Numbered from the stretch's first letter, positions 10,317-22,464 are shown. The stretch is DNA of 64,000 bases from Xanthostigma xanthostigma (GCA_963575645.1 OY754471.1:48610820-48674819); one strand, 5' to 3'. The notes: generated by a model from the letters alone, not told the origin. A program made the numbers and translations.

Positions 10317-11540
10317 TACGTGTTAATTACCAACCAAAATTTGTTTTCTATCAACGTAATTGTTTGACCGAAATTGACGGACTTTTTGCAACGACTCGTT
10401 TTTTGACTTCAAATAGGGAAAATATTGCAAAATTTGGAGTAATAATTTTTAGACCTTAATTAGTAGGTAGGTAAAAAAAACACTATTTTCTTTAGTTAAT
10501 AAGTCCATCAAAATAACATTTCATATGTGAAAAGAGACTAGCCCGAAGTTTTTTTTTAAACGGCAACCTTTGTTTTACCGAATTCTGCGTTATAAATCAA
10601 ATTCGATTTCAAAACCTATGACGTGAAAAAATTGGTTTCGACCGTCTAATTTTACACTTCCTGTTATTTGGCGAGAACTCGATACAATATAATTTTGAGT
10701 CATGTAAACCTTTGAAAGCAATTAAATACAAGACAATGGCAAATTGTTTCCAGCTGTGATGATTACCCATACTATGAGTGTCCGAACTCCGAGTCTCCGA
10801 GAAGAACAACACGATTAACTAAAGCGAAGTCTGCGGTCACAAGGCGAAATGGATCACGTCAAATTTTCTAAAGCGATCAGCGTGGGGGGATTTCATTTAA
10901 ATTTTAATTTTTAAAGCTCTGCAGCACAAGCATGTTAAAAAGAATCGTTCTTCTATTTAATTTTACAGAATAGCGTCATAAGATTTTTTTCACTCCGTCA
11001 AATTTTAAGTAATGGATATAAAATGTTCTCGTAGGTATATTACGGAGTTGATAAAATTTTATTAGAAAATACCTACACATAATTAGAAACAACTCCCCTT
11101 GCACATAAGCCATTTTGTCTTGCGCTCACAGAAATGTGGATACCTGCTGCTGAGGTGTTTCTTTCAGCACTTTACCTTAATAGAGCATTGCGTAGGTCAT
11201 ATTGAGGCGCTGCCGAAGCGCTCACAAAAACAATATTACGATTGCCAAAAGCGAACCGCTTAAATCGGGAATTTTTTCACCTCGACGTTCACTCTGGAAT
11301 AAAACTAGTATCGATACGCCAAATTTTCATAATAAAATTAAACACTTTAAGACGCTGCAACTAAAACAAGCAGATCTAGAAAACGTTTTAAGACTCAATG
11401 AACAATTGAAATTTAAACATTAACATGAACAGTAAGTGAATCAAGTGTCACGTATTACACGCGCAAACGGGGCGGCGTTCCCCATATTTTCATAGCATCA
11501 TCAGATAGTCGATAAGCATAGAATATGGTTATATGTATAA
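10317..11540. other. Unassigned AT-rich intronic DNA
   Basis: No recognisable element. A 73-codon plus frame at 11202-11423 has no domain I know. Confidence 0.4.
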
Positions 11541-11541
11541 A

Positions 11542-11961
11542 GCCCGCTGCACACGAGGTTGGATTTGCCGCTAGGCTGCTTGCTAGATTTCACTACTAGT
11601 TTTCTAGCGCTGGTTTTGTTATTATGTGCTCGCTTCACACGAGACGTCTTTACAAGCTTGCTCTGCAGGTAGATTCGGTGCGTGCGCGGTGATAGAACAG
11701 TAACAAAAGTGCATGTCTTATATTGTCTCTGAACAGATCACACACTATGGCATAGTGTTTGTTTTTTCAAGTCGCCCACGTGACAAGATACTGCTTCCTG
11801 ATTGGTTCCTGCTCATACCTATAGTAAGGAAAATAGCCCTTGTTCTAATTTTAAAACCTATCTTGTGAGCTAGTGACGTCATTTTCGGTTTCGTACCCAA
11901 CCTACCGGTCAGCAGATTGCAGAAGTCCAAGCAGTGTTTCTAGTCTCGTGTGCAGCGGCCC
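11542..11961. mobile_element. MITE with GCCCGCTGCACACGAG ends
   Basis: The left tip AGCCCGCTGCACACGAG and the right tip CTCGTGTGCAGCGGCCC are inverted repeats enclosing about 420 bp without coding capacity. Similar tips are known on insect hAT-type MITEs. No clear target duplication. A partial inverted copy lies at 16785-16897. Confidence 0.65.
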
Positions 11962-12660
11962 AACATGCGTTACAAGTAAGGGCTGGGTTACATAAGAAGC
12001 GTCTATTCAGCAGCGTCGGAAAATGTATTGCCAAAGCCCAAAACTGACCCATACCTGTAGGTGTTTACTACTACAGTAATATTATGTGAATGTAAATAAT
12101 ATAATATATTGCGGATGGAAGGCAAAAGTAAAGTATAAAAAAAAAAATACAGAACAAAACTACAACGTTCGGATCTCTCTCTAGATCCAGACCGCTGGCT
12201 CTGACATATCTTGTTCGCTTTTCTGACTGCATTCCGTCCGTCTTTAAATTGAATACCTCATTACAATGTGCTTGGCTCGACTGCGCCTTTGTTTCACTAT
12301 TATTATAGAGCGGACAATAATTGCACGACACAAATTCACCTGCCCTTTTTTTGACGTTCAAGTCGGCACGTCAAATATTGTTTGTTCAGTTAAGATTGGC
12401 GAAACTGGCAACCCCCGTCAGGCGGATTTGTCAAACTGAAGATATTAACGAGTTTTTACCATGCCAACACCACAAGTGGGGAATGGTACTAATTTAGGTC
12501 AAAATTCACTTTAAAAAAATTGTAGTTAACATATTTCGTCATTGAATATCTTGAAGAGGCATGGAACCTATGCGGTGTGAAAATACTGACTACGCAAAAA
12601 AAAGTAACACCAAAAACATTTGTTTCAAAGTTGTTATTTTTGCTGTATTCAGATTAAATC
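11962..12660. other. Unassigned DNA
   Basis: No gene. The stretch CAAGTGGGGAATGGTACTA (near 12471) recurs near 14070, so the right part belongs to a dispersed repeat. Confidence 0.4.
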
Positions 12661-14214
12661 GTCAAAAACAGTTCAGTGGGCATCGCTTATAGTCCAGTCT
12701 CCAGCGGTTTTCACCCACGAATTCTAAGAAACAGCACCGATTTTAATGAAACTTTAGCAGTAAGTAGGGGATAGCTCAAGGAACAAAAGTTATATAGTGC
12801 CAATGTGTGCTTTCACCCTGGGGGTGAATGCCACCCCTTCTCGAGGGTGGACATTTTTTTGGCAAAAATAACCCCAGGAGTCGATACATTATTGAATTTT
12901 AAGCAAAAAATTTCCCATGAAGTTATTTATTTGGATCGATATTTATCGAGTTATTTGCGATTGAAAATCTCGATTTTTCATTGAAATATAGACATTTTCT
13001 AGCGCTATTTCACGAATAACTCAAAAACTATGCGCTTTATCAAAATACTGAAAATAGCAAAAATGAAGCTTATTAAATAACGAATCGATTCCATTTTTTT
13101 TTTTATTTTTGCACGTACAATAGAAACAAAGTTCTGACCGCTTAAACATGAAAGTTTGTTCGCTAACAAAAATATTCATTCCTTTCAACGTCATTTACAA
13201 GGAGACAACAGCGTTTTGGTAAAAAAATGTTAAATGACTTTCTTATACAGCTTGAAAAGCCCTTGAAAATGAGCTTTGCTAAATGTTATTATCATTTAAA
13301 TTGACCGAGTTACGGTGAAAATGAGATGGTTATACAGGTTTTTTGAAGCAAAGATTGATAATAAAACCGATGGCTTAATTGCAAAAATCTAATTTAAACG
13401 CAATCCACTTACGATCTACTTCATTTGGGTACTAACAACATGTATCGGGAGTTCGCACCAATTTGGATGCTTAGTTTCGGAAAAAAATCGATTTAACATC
13501 GAACTTTTTTTTCCGAATACTGAAAAAAATATCTTTCTGTTGGTGATTACACTTAAACAAAGGGACACACGCGAAATAGGCAAGATACAAAAAATGTAGC
13601 CCTTTGTCTCTAACAAATTTTTGTATTTTTTTTTTTTTTTAGGACTTAAGTTTGTTGAGATATATTCGTAAGAACTTCGCCTTACAGCGCAAGAGGCACC
13701 TTTTCGGAGTCTTTTAAGCACAGACATCTTAAAAACGAAAGCCTTAAAAAAGTTCATCTCTACAGGTTATGTAGCCCCGGAACGTACCTACAAAATGCTT
13801 TTTGAAAAATTAAGATATCTCAAAAATTGACAAAGTTATCGTCAAAATACTACTTGTCGTTCTTACGAACATTTTCGGAGCACGCACATAGCATTACTCT
13901 ACATTTACATACTCTACTCTACATACGCTACATTTACTTTTAGCATGTGTTTTGAGATTACCTCATTCTCCAGTTCCATAACATACAAAAATTTTGAAGT
14001 AAACGCAAATGATAAAAAGAAAATAGTAGCAATGGCTGCTTCATTTTACCATTCCAACCCCCAAGTGGGGAATGGTACTAGTTTAGGTAAAAAATCACAT
14101 TTCAAAATTTTACATCTTTTCGTTTTGACATCCCCCGAATCCAAAAAACATATTTTTGGAAAAACTCTTGTGTGTCTGTTACTCTATTTGTCTGTTTGTC
14201 TGTGAGCCCGATGC

Positions 14215-14360
14215 AGGTCAAACGGATGAGCGGATTGAAACCAAATTTTGAGAGGATGTTTGGTATGCAAATATTGAGAGCCCTATTATTTTCGGGGAAA
14301 ATCGGCGCATGCGCAAAAGAGATATATGCTATAACGATGTTTTTTATATAATAATGGTAA
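14215..14360 (+). repeat. Dispersed repeat with GCGGATTGAAACCAAATTTT
   Basis: The block from GGATGAGCGGATTGAAACC through ATCGGCGCATGCGCAAAAGA to TTATATAATAATGG recurs near 31535-31680, and part recurs at 31715-31790. Family unknown. Confidence 0.6.
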
Positions 14361-14904
14361 AATTTTCATAACGACTTTTTATTCTATTTATTTTTTCAAG
14401 AAAGTTTCATTAAACATTTTTTTTCTAAACTTTCGGAAATATTTTGAAAATAAAAAAATTGCTGTTTTTTGTTTCGTAGAACTGTCAGAAATAAACTAGT
14501 TCAGCATGCTTTGATTATTTTTTATACGACATGGAACAACATATTGTGTAGGTAACCATGGCAACGAATAGCTAATGTCATATTGAATAATAGCCATTTC
14601 TGCGATGAACAAACCAGGTACAAGCAGCACTGCCCCTGAGGGCGTTGAGAATATTTGTAAAATTTGCACTTTGCGTACAACCAAAAAAGTAACATTTACT
14701 GAATGTTGCTTAAATATAAATGGGCAATTGGAAATTTCAAAACAATAATTTTTTATGCTGAATTACAGAGTTTTACCTGCTAGGGGTTGCTTTTAGAGGT
14801 TGCAACATTGTTAAAATTTTTAAGTAGTGTTTTAAAGAATAGGTAAATGTGTATCGAACTTAAATATGTATGTGTAACGTTGCAATCAATGGATTCCCAA
14901 AGTT

Positions 14905-15198
14905 TTCGCATAAGGGTAGTTTTCACCCCTAAAAACAAAAAGCACACATTGGGACTATACAATTTTTGAAGAGTAGGGCGTGATGAGCTTATCTGCCAAG
15001 TTTCATCAAAATTGGTGCTGTTTCTCAGAATTCGTGGGTTGATACTGATTTTTTCGGATAAGGGTAGTTTTCACCCTCTAAAAACAAAAAGCACACATTG
15101 GGATTATATAACTTTTGAAGAGTAGGGCGTGATGAACTTATCTGCCAAGTTTCATCAAAATTGGTGCTGTTTCTCAGAATTCGTGGGTTGACACTGAT
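14905..15198 (+). repeat. Tandem pair of about 149-bp units
   Basis: Two consecutive units (14905-15053 and 15054-about 15198) share TAAGGGTAGTTTTCACCC, AAAGCACACATTGGGA, AGAGTAGGGCGTGATGA and TTCATCAAAATTGGTGCTGT with few differences. They form the right end of the 12.7-15.2 kb element. Confidence 0.85.
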
Positions 15199-15245
15199 TT
15201 TTACCGCTGGAGACTGGACTATTAACCGATCAAAACGGTTCAGTG

Positions 15246-15540
15246 GGGCTTGGAAAAATCTCGAATCACACGAAAGAAATAAAAAAAAACACATTAGTTT
15301 TTTTTTTAAGTACACTCTCACAAATAATAAAAAAACAGTAGTATTCACAATTTTCTAAGTAAAAAAAATAAATATGTAGGAACTTTAATGCGTGGTAAAG
15401 ACGCATTTTCCTTTAGATTTTTTCGATTTATTTTATTGTTTCCTCTTTACTGTAGGTATATTGTGTTGACGCAAACAGAATAATTTTGGTAGTTAACTAG
15501 CTTTTACCTTTCTCGCGTTTTAATTACACTGTATAGTGTG
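15246..15540. other. Unassigned AT-rich DNA
   Basis: Nothing recognisable. Confidence 0.4.
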
Positions 15541-16200
15541 AATGCAATCAAAATCGGTTTAGTCGTTAACCGGAACTAAAAAAACTGACAAAAAAAACAG
15601 ACAAGTAAATGGTGAAAATTGCTATTTCGATCAAAGTCCGATGAATTGCACCTATCGTACATCTAAAAGTCGATATTTTATTAAAAAATTACAATTATTT
15701 TTAGTAACGATTTTATTTAAGTGCCAATTTGAAATCAGTCGGAATTAGGCTTTTGAAAAAAAAATAATTATCGATTTTTTTATTGTATTTTAAAACTTTA
15801 TTATAAATAATATTGATAATCGATGCGAAAAACTTTCAAAAAACTTTTTTTAAATTAATTATAAGCAATTTAAAATTGATAAAATATTTAAAAAAATCAC
15901 GTGACTGCAAACGCACTAAAATTGTTTTTGACAGTTGTGACGTCATAATGGTAAAATGTATATACGCAGTATACTATCAATGGCTTCTATATGTGTATTG
16001 ACTAAACATTATGACGTCACATTATGTTCGGGAAATGTCGGCGCGTTCTCGGAACTGGGTACAAAAATTTATTTTTAATTTGATATATAACTTTTGAATT
16101 ATAACGAAAATAAAAAAAGAAAAATAGTTTTGTTATAAAACTTATATACGATCTTTCCATTTATGACAAAAAAAATTTCATTCAAAAGCCCAATTGTATA
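15541..16200. repeat. AT-rich dispersed repeat with a pair of CRE-type sites
   Basis: TGTGACGTCATAATG at 15936-15950 and its exact complement at 16007-16021 form a 15-bp inverted repeat, each half containing TGACGTCA. The surrounding sequence looks like a degenerate dispersed element. Confidence 0.4.
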
Positions 16201-16784
16201 CTAGTCAGATCCCAATATGAGTCCCGTGAAGAATCACTAAAAATCTCATCGCTAATCGAGCAAGACAGCTACCCAGCGACGGTGGACATTGATAAATGTC
16301 TTGGATTCTTCGATTGAAAAAAAAAAAAAACAACTCGCACACCGAAGCGAATAATACCTACACTGTATGGAAGGATTTTTTATTTGTCGCGGACAAACTT
16401 TGAGACGAATTTTTAAAATCAAACTCCGATGCGTGATATTATGTGCCTACCTACTTACGTGAGTTTTGGGTGCACAAAAACCGACACAGCCTAAACTCTT
16501 CACCGACCTCGTCTCTGCGACCGTCATTAAGGGTTTTTTTTTTCAAACGGATTTAACGAACTTTTCAACCGTTCTTAATTCTTCTTTGTTGTTCGGCTAT
16601 TCATCTATTCATCGCAATGTTTTGGTAATAAAAACCAGTGGCGTAGTCGAGGCAATAAAATAACCAAAATATACCGATCAGACATAAATATGTTAAGTTT
16701 ATTTGTGTAACTACAGAGCCGATTTGAAAAATTATTTCATTTATATTTGAACTGTCACTGCGCGGATCTATTCACAAAACTAGC
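16201..16784. other. Unassigned DNA
   Basis: No gene or element recognised. Confidence 0.4.
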
Positions 16785-16897
16785 TTGAAAAGACGTCCCG
16801 TGTGAAGCGAGCGCATAACAGCAATCAAGAAAATCAGCGCTAGAAAACTAGTAGGCAAATCTAGCAGCGTTTCTATTGCCTCGGGTGCAGCGGCCTT
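16785..16897 (-). mobile_element. Partial inverted copy of the 11.5-kb MITE
   Basis: It shares GACGTCCCGTGTGAAGCGAG, CAGCGCTAGAAAACTAGT and GGTGCAGCGGCC, in reverse orientation, with the left part of the element at 11542-11961. Confidence 0.65.
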
Positions 16898-17091
16898 AAC
16901 AACGAGAATTTTGGTAAACCGCAGGCTATGCACATTCTTTCGACAGGTGTACTTTCTCGATCATAGTATATATAGACTTTTGTTACGTAAGAGAAAAGTG
17001 ATCTTAATTTCAGAAAAAAATCATTCTGTTCGTACGTTGTCCGTGTTTAATAAATACCTGCAGTCGGTCTTATTTTTCCGTTATCTATATA

Positions 17092-17618
17092 CAGGGTAAC
17101 CTCTTTATAACGAATCTCAAGGGACCGAGCATTTTTTTTCGTTATAAAGAGTTTTCGTTATATGGAGGGAAGAAAGAAAAATAACCAAATTTCACCTAAT
17201 TAATTTATTCCATGTAGTCTGTTAACTTTGTTTGGCGTTTTTGCTATGCCAATATTTGTTTTGTATTTTATTAAGTATTATGCATGTCTTGACTCTTGGG
17301 ATGTGGTGGAATCACCTTCATTAAACAATAGAAATGTTTCGATAAGTTTAGCGGCATCAAGTGCTTGTTGAATAGTTGATGATGGTTAAAAATCATCCTC
17401 TTTATCATTTTCTTTATCTTCATTTTGTTGTATAAAAACAATTACACTGTTAAATACGCCTAAATATGAACATATTTCATCGTAATAGAGAATGGTTGTT
17501 ACGCTATAAAGAGGGTATTAATGTATGGGTTTTAAGGTAAACCAACCAAACTGTAAAATTTTCTACGTTATAGGGAGTTTTTCGTTATAACGAAGGACGT
17601 TATAAAGAGGTTACACTG
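17092..17618. mobile_element. pogo/Tigger-like DNA transposon remnant, TA duplication
   Basis: The ends CAGGGTAACCTCTTTATAAC and, on the other strand, CAGTGTAACCTCTTTATAAC are typical of the pogo/Tigger group. TA target duplications lie at 17090-17091 and 17619-17620. Internal copies of the end sequence (GTTATAAAGAG, GCTATAAAGAGG) are present. At 527 bp it is much shorter than an autonomous element. Confidence 0.85.
17278..17490 (-). pseudogene. C-terminal remnant of a pogo/Tigger transposase
   Basis: On the minus strand an acidic stretch (NEDKENDKEDDF) is followed by one in-frame TAA and then PSSTIQQALDAAKLIETFLL, running to a stop at 17278-17280. Pogo/Tigger transposases commonly end with an acidic segment followed by a helix with such an ALxALxxLxxFL pattern. 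DDE catalytic and DNA-binding parts are missing. It agrees with the terminal repeats of the surrounding element. Confidence 0.65.
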
Positions 17619-17978
17619 TATATAAAATTCCCGTGTCATAATTTTGGCCGCGCTAATCTCCGAAACCTCTGAATCGATTATAATGAAATTTTATAAATGC
17701 AACTTACGCTATAGGATAGTTTTTATTAAATATTTTGTACAAAATTACGGTCTTTTGTGGAAATAAAAACTGTTTTAGTAACATGTAACGACATCTGATA
17801 GAATTTACTCAAAGCTATTAGTTCAGAAACTAACAAAAAGACTGTTTTAGTACCGAGTAGCAACATCTGTTACAATTCGCTCAAAGCTATTAGGTAGTTC
17901 AAACGCCGGACCGCAAACGAAATACATTTCGCAGAATTATATCTAACGGACCCGAGTGAAACCGGGACGGGCCGCTAG

Positions 17979-20160
17979 TATGTCTATAATTATTGGCTTT
18001 CATCCGCAGTGCACTGCACACCGGCAATTATGTCGGTTTATTTCGTCTAGTCAGCGAGAAGGCATTTCTCGGCTTTGGGTAGTTATAGGGGGCGATGCCG
18101 GCGCAACACAACGCATAAACAGCGGGTGCTGTGGCATCTCTCTGTATAACGTGATTATAATGCGGCATGTAGGAAATGTCGTTACGGCTGCATCCCTTAA
18201 AATCGAATTAAATCAACCCTGACCAATCACTGCAGTCGGTGTTTTTAGTTTGTCACACAGGCCGATCGACAAATAAAACGTCGACAAAAAAATTAAAAAA
18301 AAAAAAACACGTGTTCGCTGCCAAAGACTTTTTATTTACTGGACCTAGCTGGCGTAAAAAGTGTCCCTTAACAACGAACGTGTGGTCAATGTTTATCTCT
18401 CTCAGAATAGTAGAAACAAATAGGCAACAACCATACCCTATTCTTCTCAACTCGTGTGTGGCCAATATATGTCTCTCAAAACTGGGCCGCACGCATACTC
18501 TATCCTTTTTTCGCTCAATAAACCGAAAAACAACCGCAACGATATATCGGCTTGTCGATCAGTTTATGAATGTCGATATAATACGACAAAAAATTATTTT
18601 CTGTATTGTTCAATTCGTTACGCCTTAATTAAGGGAACATAAGGCATTTTTAAGGCGCTCCTGTATAGTTCACGCGGACTGCAGAGTCGGGAGGAAAAGC
18701 TAATACCCATTAAATAAAGCTAAGTATCGGCCGAAAGCGCCCGGCTCGTCATCGGATATCAGAAGTTTCTTGTTTCTGTGGCCCCGGTGCAGCGTTTACA
18801 GTACCTACTTATATACAACGTCCTCTCTTGAAACGGGCACTAATTATAGTAATTGGACCCTATAGATTTCACAGCGATCCTTTAAAAGTGTATACGAAGT
18901 GGTCCAAACGACCGTTTTTATACAGGATGTATTACGGACATGAGAACATTAACGATCAAATAATTATTGCTTTGCTACCCTCTTTTCATGATAATCAATT
19001 TCGTTAGACATGATTGCATTTTATCTTTGTCGTGCTAATAATTTGGTTTGTGTCTTCCTCGTGGCACTAATTAATTTCAATTCTGTTATAGACACAGTAG
19101 AACGCATTCAGAGAAAGTACAGGTTCCGAATCTCGGCGAGGTCCACGCCGAGAAACTAATTTCTGTACCGGAGCGTCTTGGTGGGGTTTTCCATGGTTTC
19201 CCCTCAATAATTTCAGATAAATATATCGAAATGGTTCCTTATTCACGGCCATAAATGCTCACAAAGTTGCCTTCCTTATCATTCATTTCTCTCCACTGGC
19301 ACAAATTATCTAAGTTGAAGTGAAAAAATGTAGAAAATTTATAGTTCATCTGTAAGTCGAAAAACAACTTACAATCATTTACAAAGTTGCGATTTTATTT
19401 ATCTGTGTTGATTGTACAACAAATTCAAAAGCGCGGGAGTGCGTTCCATACAACCGACGCAGCTTTTTAAGAAATTAATAGACGATGCTTGTTTTAAAAA
19501 TTCACATAAATGTCATCGTATTTTTTAAGAATTCCTTTAACAGCGGCGCCGGCCATTAAGCCGTTTTATTCGCGTGTTTTTAAAACACATTAATAAGTGA
19601 ACACTTCGTAATTAGAAGCCGGTACAAGTCATAAAATACATATTATTCGGTCACAAGGAACAATGGCCGATGTCGAATGGAAAAACCGCGAACGACGATT
19701 TTAATCTCCGTACCTATAATGCAGATTACATAACTCAATTTTTCAATACGGTTTTGAGGCATCATTCTACTGCTAATCTGAAAACTCGAATTTTAATTGA
19801 AGGTAGATTTTTTTGCGGCGTTGACGAATGAATATCGTTCAACTCGTCGATCGTAACGCTCGCGGTGAAGTAAGAAGCATAAAAAATGACAGACATTTGT
19901 AATTTAGTTATCAAGTTTAAATTTTATATTTTGTGCGTAGAGCTAAACCGATTCAGACTGCGGAAGGTGTATAAAAAGTTATTAAAAATGCGACATAAAC
20001 GACTTTGTCTTGTGGCCAAAGACATAAATCTTTGTTTTAACTTCGCTAATGATGACTAGATTATTCTCTCTTTATAAAAGTTTTGTCGTTAAATACTAAT
20101 TTGTGTATTAAAGATTCATTAATTACTTTTAAATTTTGAATAATTACTATTCTAGTAATA
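17979..20160. other. Mostly unassigned intronic DNA
   Basis: An 88-codon plus frame (17956-18222) and a 129-codon plus frame (18239-18628) have no recognisable domain. GTGTGG(T/C)CAAT...TCTCTC recurs at about 18380 and 18457. A segment on the minus strand at about 19185-19255 (TTTCGATATATTTATC, then TTGAGGGGAAACCATGG) resembles the minus strand near 33400-33470, pointing to an anonymous dispersed sequence. Confidence 0.35.
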
Positions 20161-20164
20161 AATA

Positions 20165-20280
20165 ATTTGTTTATCAAACGCGTCCCTCGAAAAATATATA
20201 TTCATCACCAGGGCCTCAATTTACCATCTCAACTTGCATTGAGGCCGTGATAATGAAAATATATTTTTCGAAACGTTGGC
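20165..20280. repeat. Imperfect hairpin
   Basis: Arms around CGAAAAATATATATTCATCA and GGGCCTCAAT pair with ATTGAGGCC and TGAAAATATATTTTTCG. Confidence 0.6.
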
Positions 20281-20348
20281 CACAAGCGATACTCTGGTAA
20301 AGCTTATTTCAAACTTGTTCCTCAACCAAATAAATCTCCTCGCCATAC

Positions 20349-20443
20349 CGTATTTATAATTTGACATTATTATTTTCTGAAATGCAACGTCTTCTGAACT
20401 CGTTGCATTTCAGAAAATAATAATGTCAAATTATAAATATACG
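20349..20443. repeat. Near-perfect 41-bp-arm hairpin
   Basis: The arms 20349-20389 and 20401-20443 (outer CGTATTTATAATTTGAC, inner GAAATGCAACG) are complementary with an 11-base loop. One arm's sequence recurs near 31400-31435, so this is a mobile or dispersed hairpin. Confidence 0.8.
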
Positions 20444-20559
20444 TCATGAGTGAATTTTTTTCCGAAAAATCAATATTATTTTAATTAAAAATATTAGCGG
20501 CCACATTTTGATAGGCACCCCGGCAAAAATATGTTCCCCCATTCCTAAATATATATGTA

Positions 20560-20766
20560 AATAAAATATTTTTAACAAAAAAATTGAACCGACTTCACAC
20601 TAAAAAGTAAAAAATAATTGCGTATTGAAATGTTTTGGAGTCGGTGTCAGCCAAAATGAAATCTATTCCGAGAACTACACCGACTCCAAAACATTTCAAT
20701 ACGCAATTATTTTTTACTTTTTAGTGTGAAGTCGGTTCAATTTTTTTGTTAAAAATATTTTATTTT
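20560..20766. repeat. Palindrome of the CTAAAAAGTAAAAAATAAT family (copy 1)
   Basis: The arms (outer ATAAAATATTTTTAACAAAA, then GAACCGACTTC, then CTAAAAAGTAAAAAATAATT, inner GAAATGTTTTGGAGTCGGTG) are complementary over about 90 bp around a loop at about 20649-20678. The same architecture with different inner arms appears near 35955, 41375 and 51945. Confidence 0.85.
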
Positions 20767-21051
20767 TCTCTTTTTTGTGTTAATCTAACACTAAAAATCG
20801 GTGAACATACATAAAAACATTATGCGTTTCTTTGAAATTTGAGAGTTTCCCTCGACTTCTCCGGATTCCACCATCAGATCCTGACTTGGTTCCGATGGGA
20901 CCACCTCTGAGGTGCACTCTTTCGAATAAAAAAAAAAATTGAAAATCGGTCCATAATTGACGGAGAAATCGGTGAACATACATAAAAAAAAAATATATAT
21001 ATATACAGACGAACACAGAACCTCCTCCTTTTTGTTGAAGTCGGTTAAAAA
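20767..21051 (-). mobile_element. ACCGACTTC...AAGGAGGAGG repeat, minus copy
   Basis: On the minus strand it begins ACCGACTTCAACAAAAAGGA, GGAGGTTCTG, and continues through GAATCCGGAGAAGTCGAGGG-type sequence. It joins the palindrome at 20560-20766. A plus-strand copy with the same palindrome attached is at 41104-41637, so body and palindrome form one element. The family is widespread in Lepidoptera from memory. Confidence 0.75.
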
Positions 21052-22464
21052 TAGATTTTGATTAAATACTAGATCAGTGTAGTAATCTTGCAGCGGGATC
21101 TCGGGCTATGCGTACTGTGCAGTCTCTTGCCACTGCAACGAAAAGCAGACTACTCTGAAAGGCAAGAGATTTTAAGTTGTAAATATTATGTAAAAACGTA
21201 ACAAAAACACTGAACAATCAAATCAATAAGTTTTTTAAACATTTTTCGTAATCATTGTTTTAAAAAAAAAATTTTCGTTGAAATCTATCGAATTTCTCTC
21301 GAAATCGACGCGTTGGCCACAGCTAATTTAAATATCTAAAATCTTTTTAAAACAAAAATAGAAAAGATGGAAATGTGTGTTGATAAATCGAAAATGCATA
21401 AATTTTTATTTGTTAGAAATAATAGAGCTTGCGTAACTAAAGGCCAAACAGCAATTTGAATTCTAACACTGCATCGAATATTGCTGACGAAATCGGAATA
21501 AGAAAACGAGAATCGATAAACTTGTCTGAATCCCGGTCTTATAGGATTTATATTTAGGTGAAACAGCCCTTATTGTAGGCGTTGTCAACGTTTGCGACGG
21601 GGGGTTCACGCTGTGAATTATCCAGAAAAAAACAACGATGTTTCCATAACTTCTTTCTTACAAGTTCCCAGGTTTTAATCTGAGACCCGATAAAAATTTC
21701 AAAATATCGTTAAAGAGACAATAAATTGAAAATATGAATTGTTGGTACTAGGCGCAAGTTATCCTAGCTGTTGGTAGCCTTACAAAAAATTAAAAATTAA
21801 TCTACTAAAAAAATTCTCAACAAATTAACTATTTACGTAATCTGATAGACACTGATAACCTTAAGCGTCTATAATACGCAATATGTACGTTCCGTATTCC
21901 ACGCGATAAAATACAAATTTTCCGCTCGACTAGTAGAGCTTTAAAGCGTTACCGAAACTTTCAAAGATAAAAAAAACGGTATCGTTAAAAGCTTCGCGTC
22001 GAGATAAAACTAATTACGGTATTTCGAGTCGATAAGATCTCTCTCGTTGAAACCCAGTAGCAGTCATCTGTTTTCAAGGCCTACTTCTAACCGCATATTT
22101 ATACAATCCGCGAGAACGTATTTTAAAATAAAGTTGGGCCTCGCTGAGCGGCGAAGCGAGTATTCTACAGCGAGTGTCCCAAGAAATACGCGACTATATC
22201 ACAATAATATTCGTAAGCCAAATTGGCAGTGCGCCAAATTTTCTTTCGCATAATACTATAAGTCGTAGATGATCGTTTTTAATATAGATTTTTGTCTGTT
22301 TCGCCGCAACTCAAGCCCCTCGTCTGATTTCGATCAAATCTGGTTTGTCCTCGACCCAAAAAGATAGACTACTTTATATCTGACTCGCATTGACGAAATT
22401 AAAATAAAGTTTTGTGTGTTAATAGTATATATGTTGATTGGAGTAAACGAACAGTCTGTATCTA
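21052..22464. other. Unassigned AT-rich DNA
   Basis: No gene or element recognised. A 68-codon plus frame at 22047-22253 has no known domain. Confidence 0.4.

Larger units (their letters stand above)
12670..15245. mobile_element. 2.6-kb element with long, diverged inverted ends
   Basis: The left end (12670-12810: CAGTTCAGTGGGC, then GTCCAGTCTCCAGCGGT, ACCCACGAATTCTAAGAAAC, ATAGTGCCAATGTGTGCTTT) is the reverse complement of the right end (about 15090-15245). The inside has repeats of the kind seen in insect non-autonomous elements, and no transposase frame is detectable. The right end is tandemly duplicated. It could be one large degenerate transposon or two inverted insertions. Confidence 0.5.
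17084..17978 (+). mobile_element. Non-autonomous Helitron, interrupted by a pogo element
   Basis: The 5' TC tip TCTATATA is at 17084-17091. The body resumes at 17621 with TATAAAATTCCCGTGTC and ends in the GC-rich hairpin region GTGAAACCGGGACGGGCCGC and CTAG at 17975-17978, followed by T as Helitrons require. The interruption lies just inside the 5' tip. No Rep/helicase frame is present. Confidence 0.75.

Noticed and set aside
14554..14567. Second RFX X-box (GTAACCATGGCAAC)
   Set aside because: It lies within the 12.7-15.2 kb transposon-like element, so a host regulatory role is less likely than for the 38.5-kb site.
18239..18628. 129-codon plus frame
   Set aside because: Lysine-rich low-complexity start, no domain, and overlapping frames on both strands; not supported as a gene.
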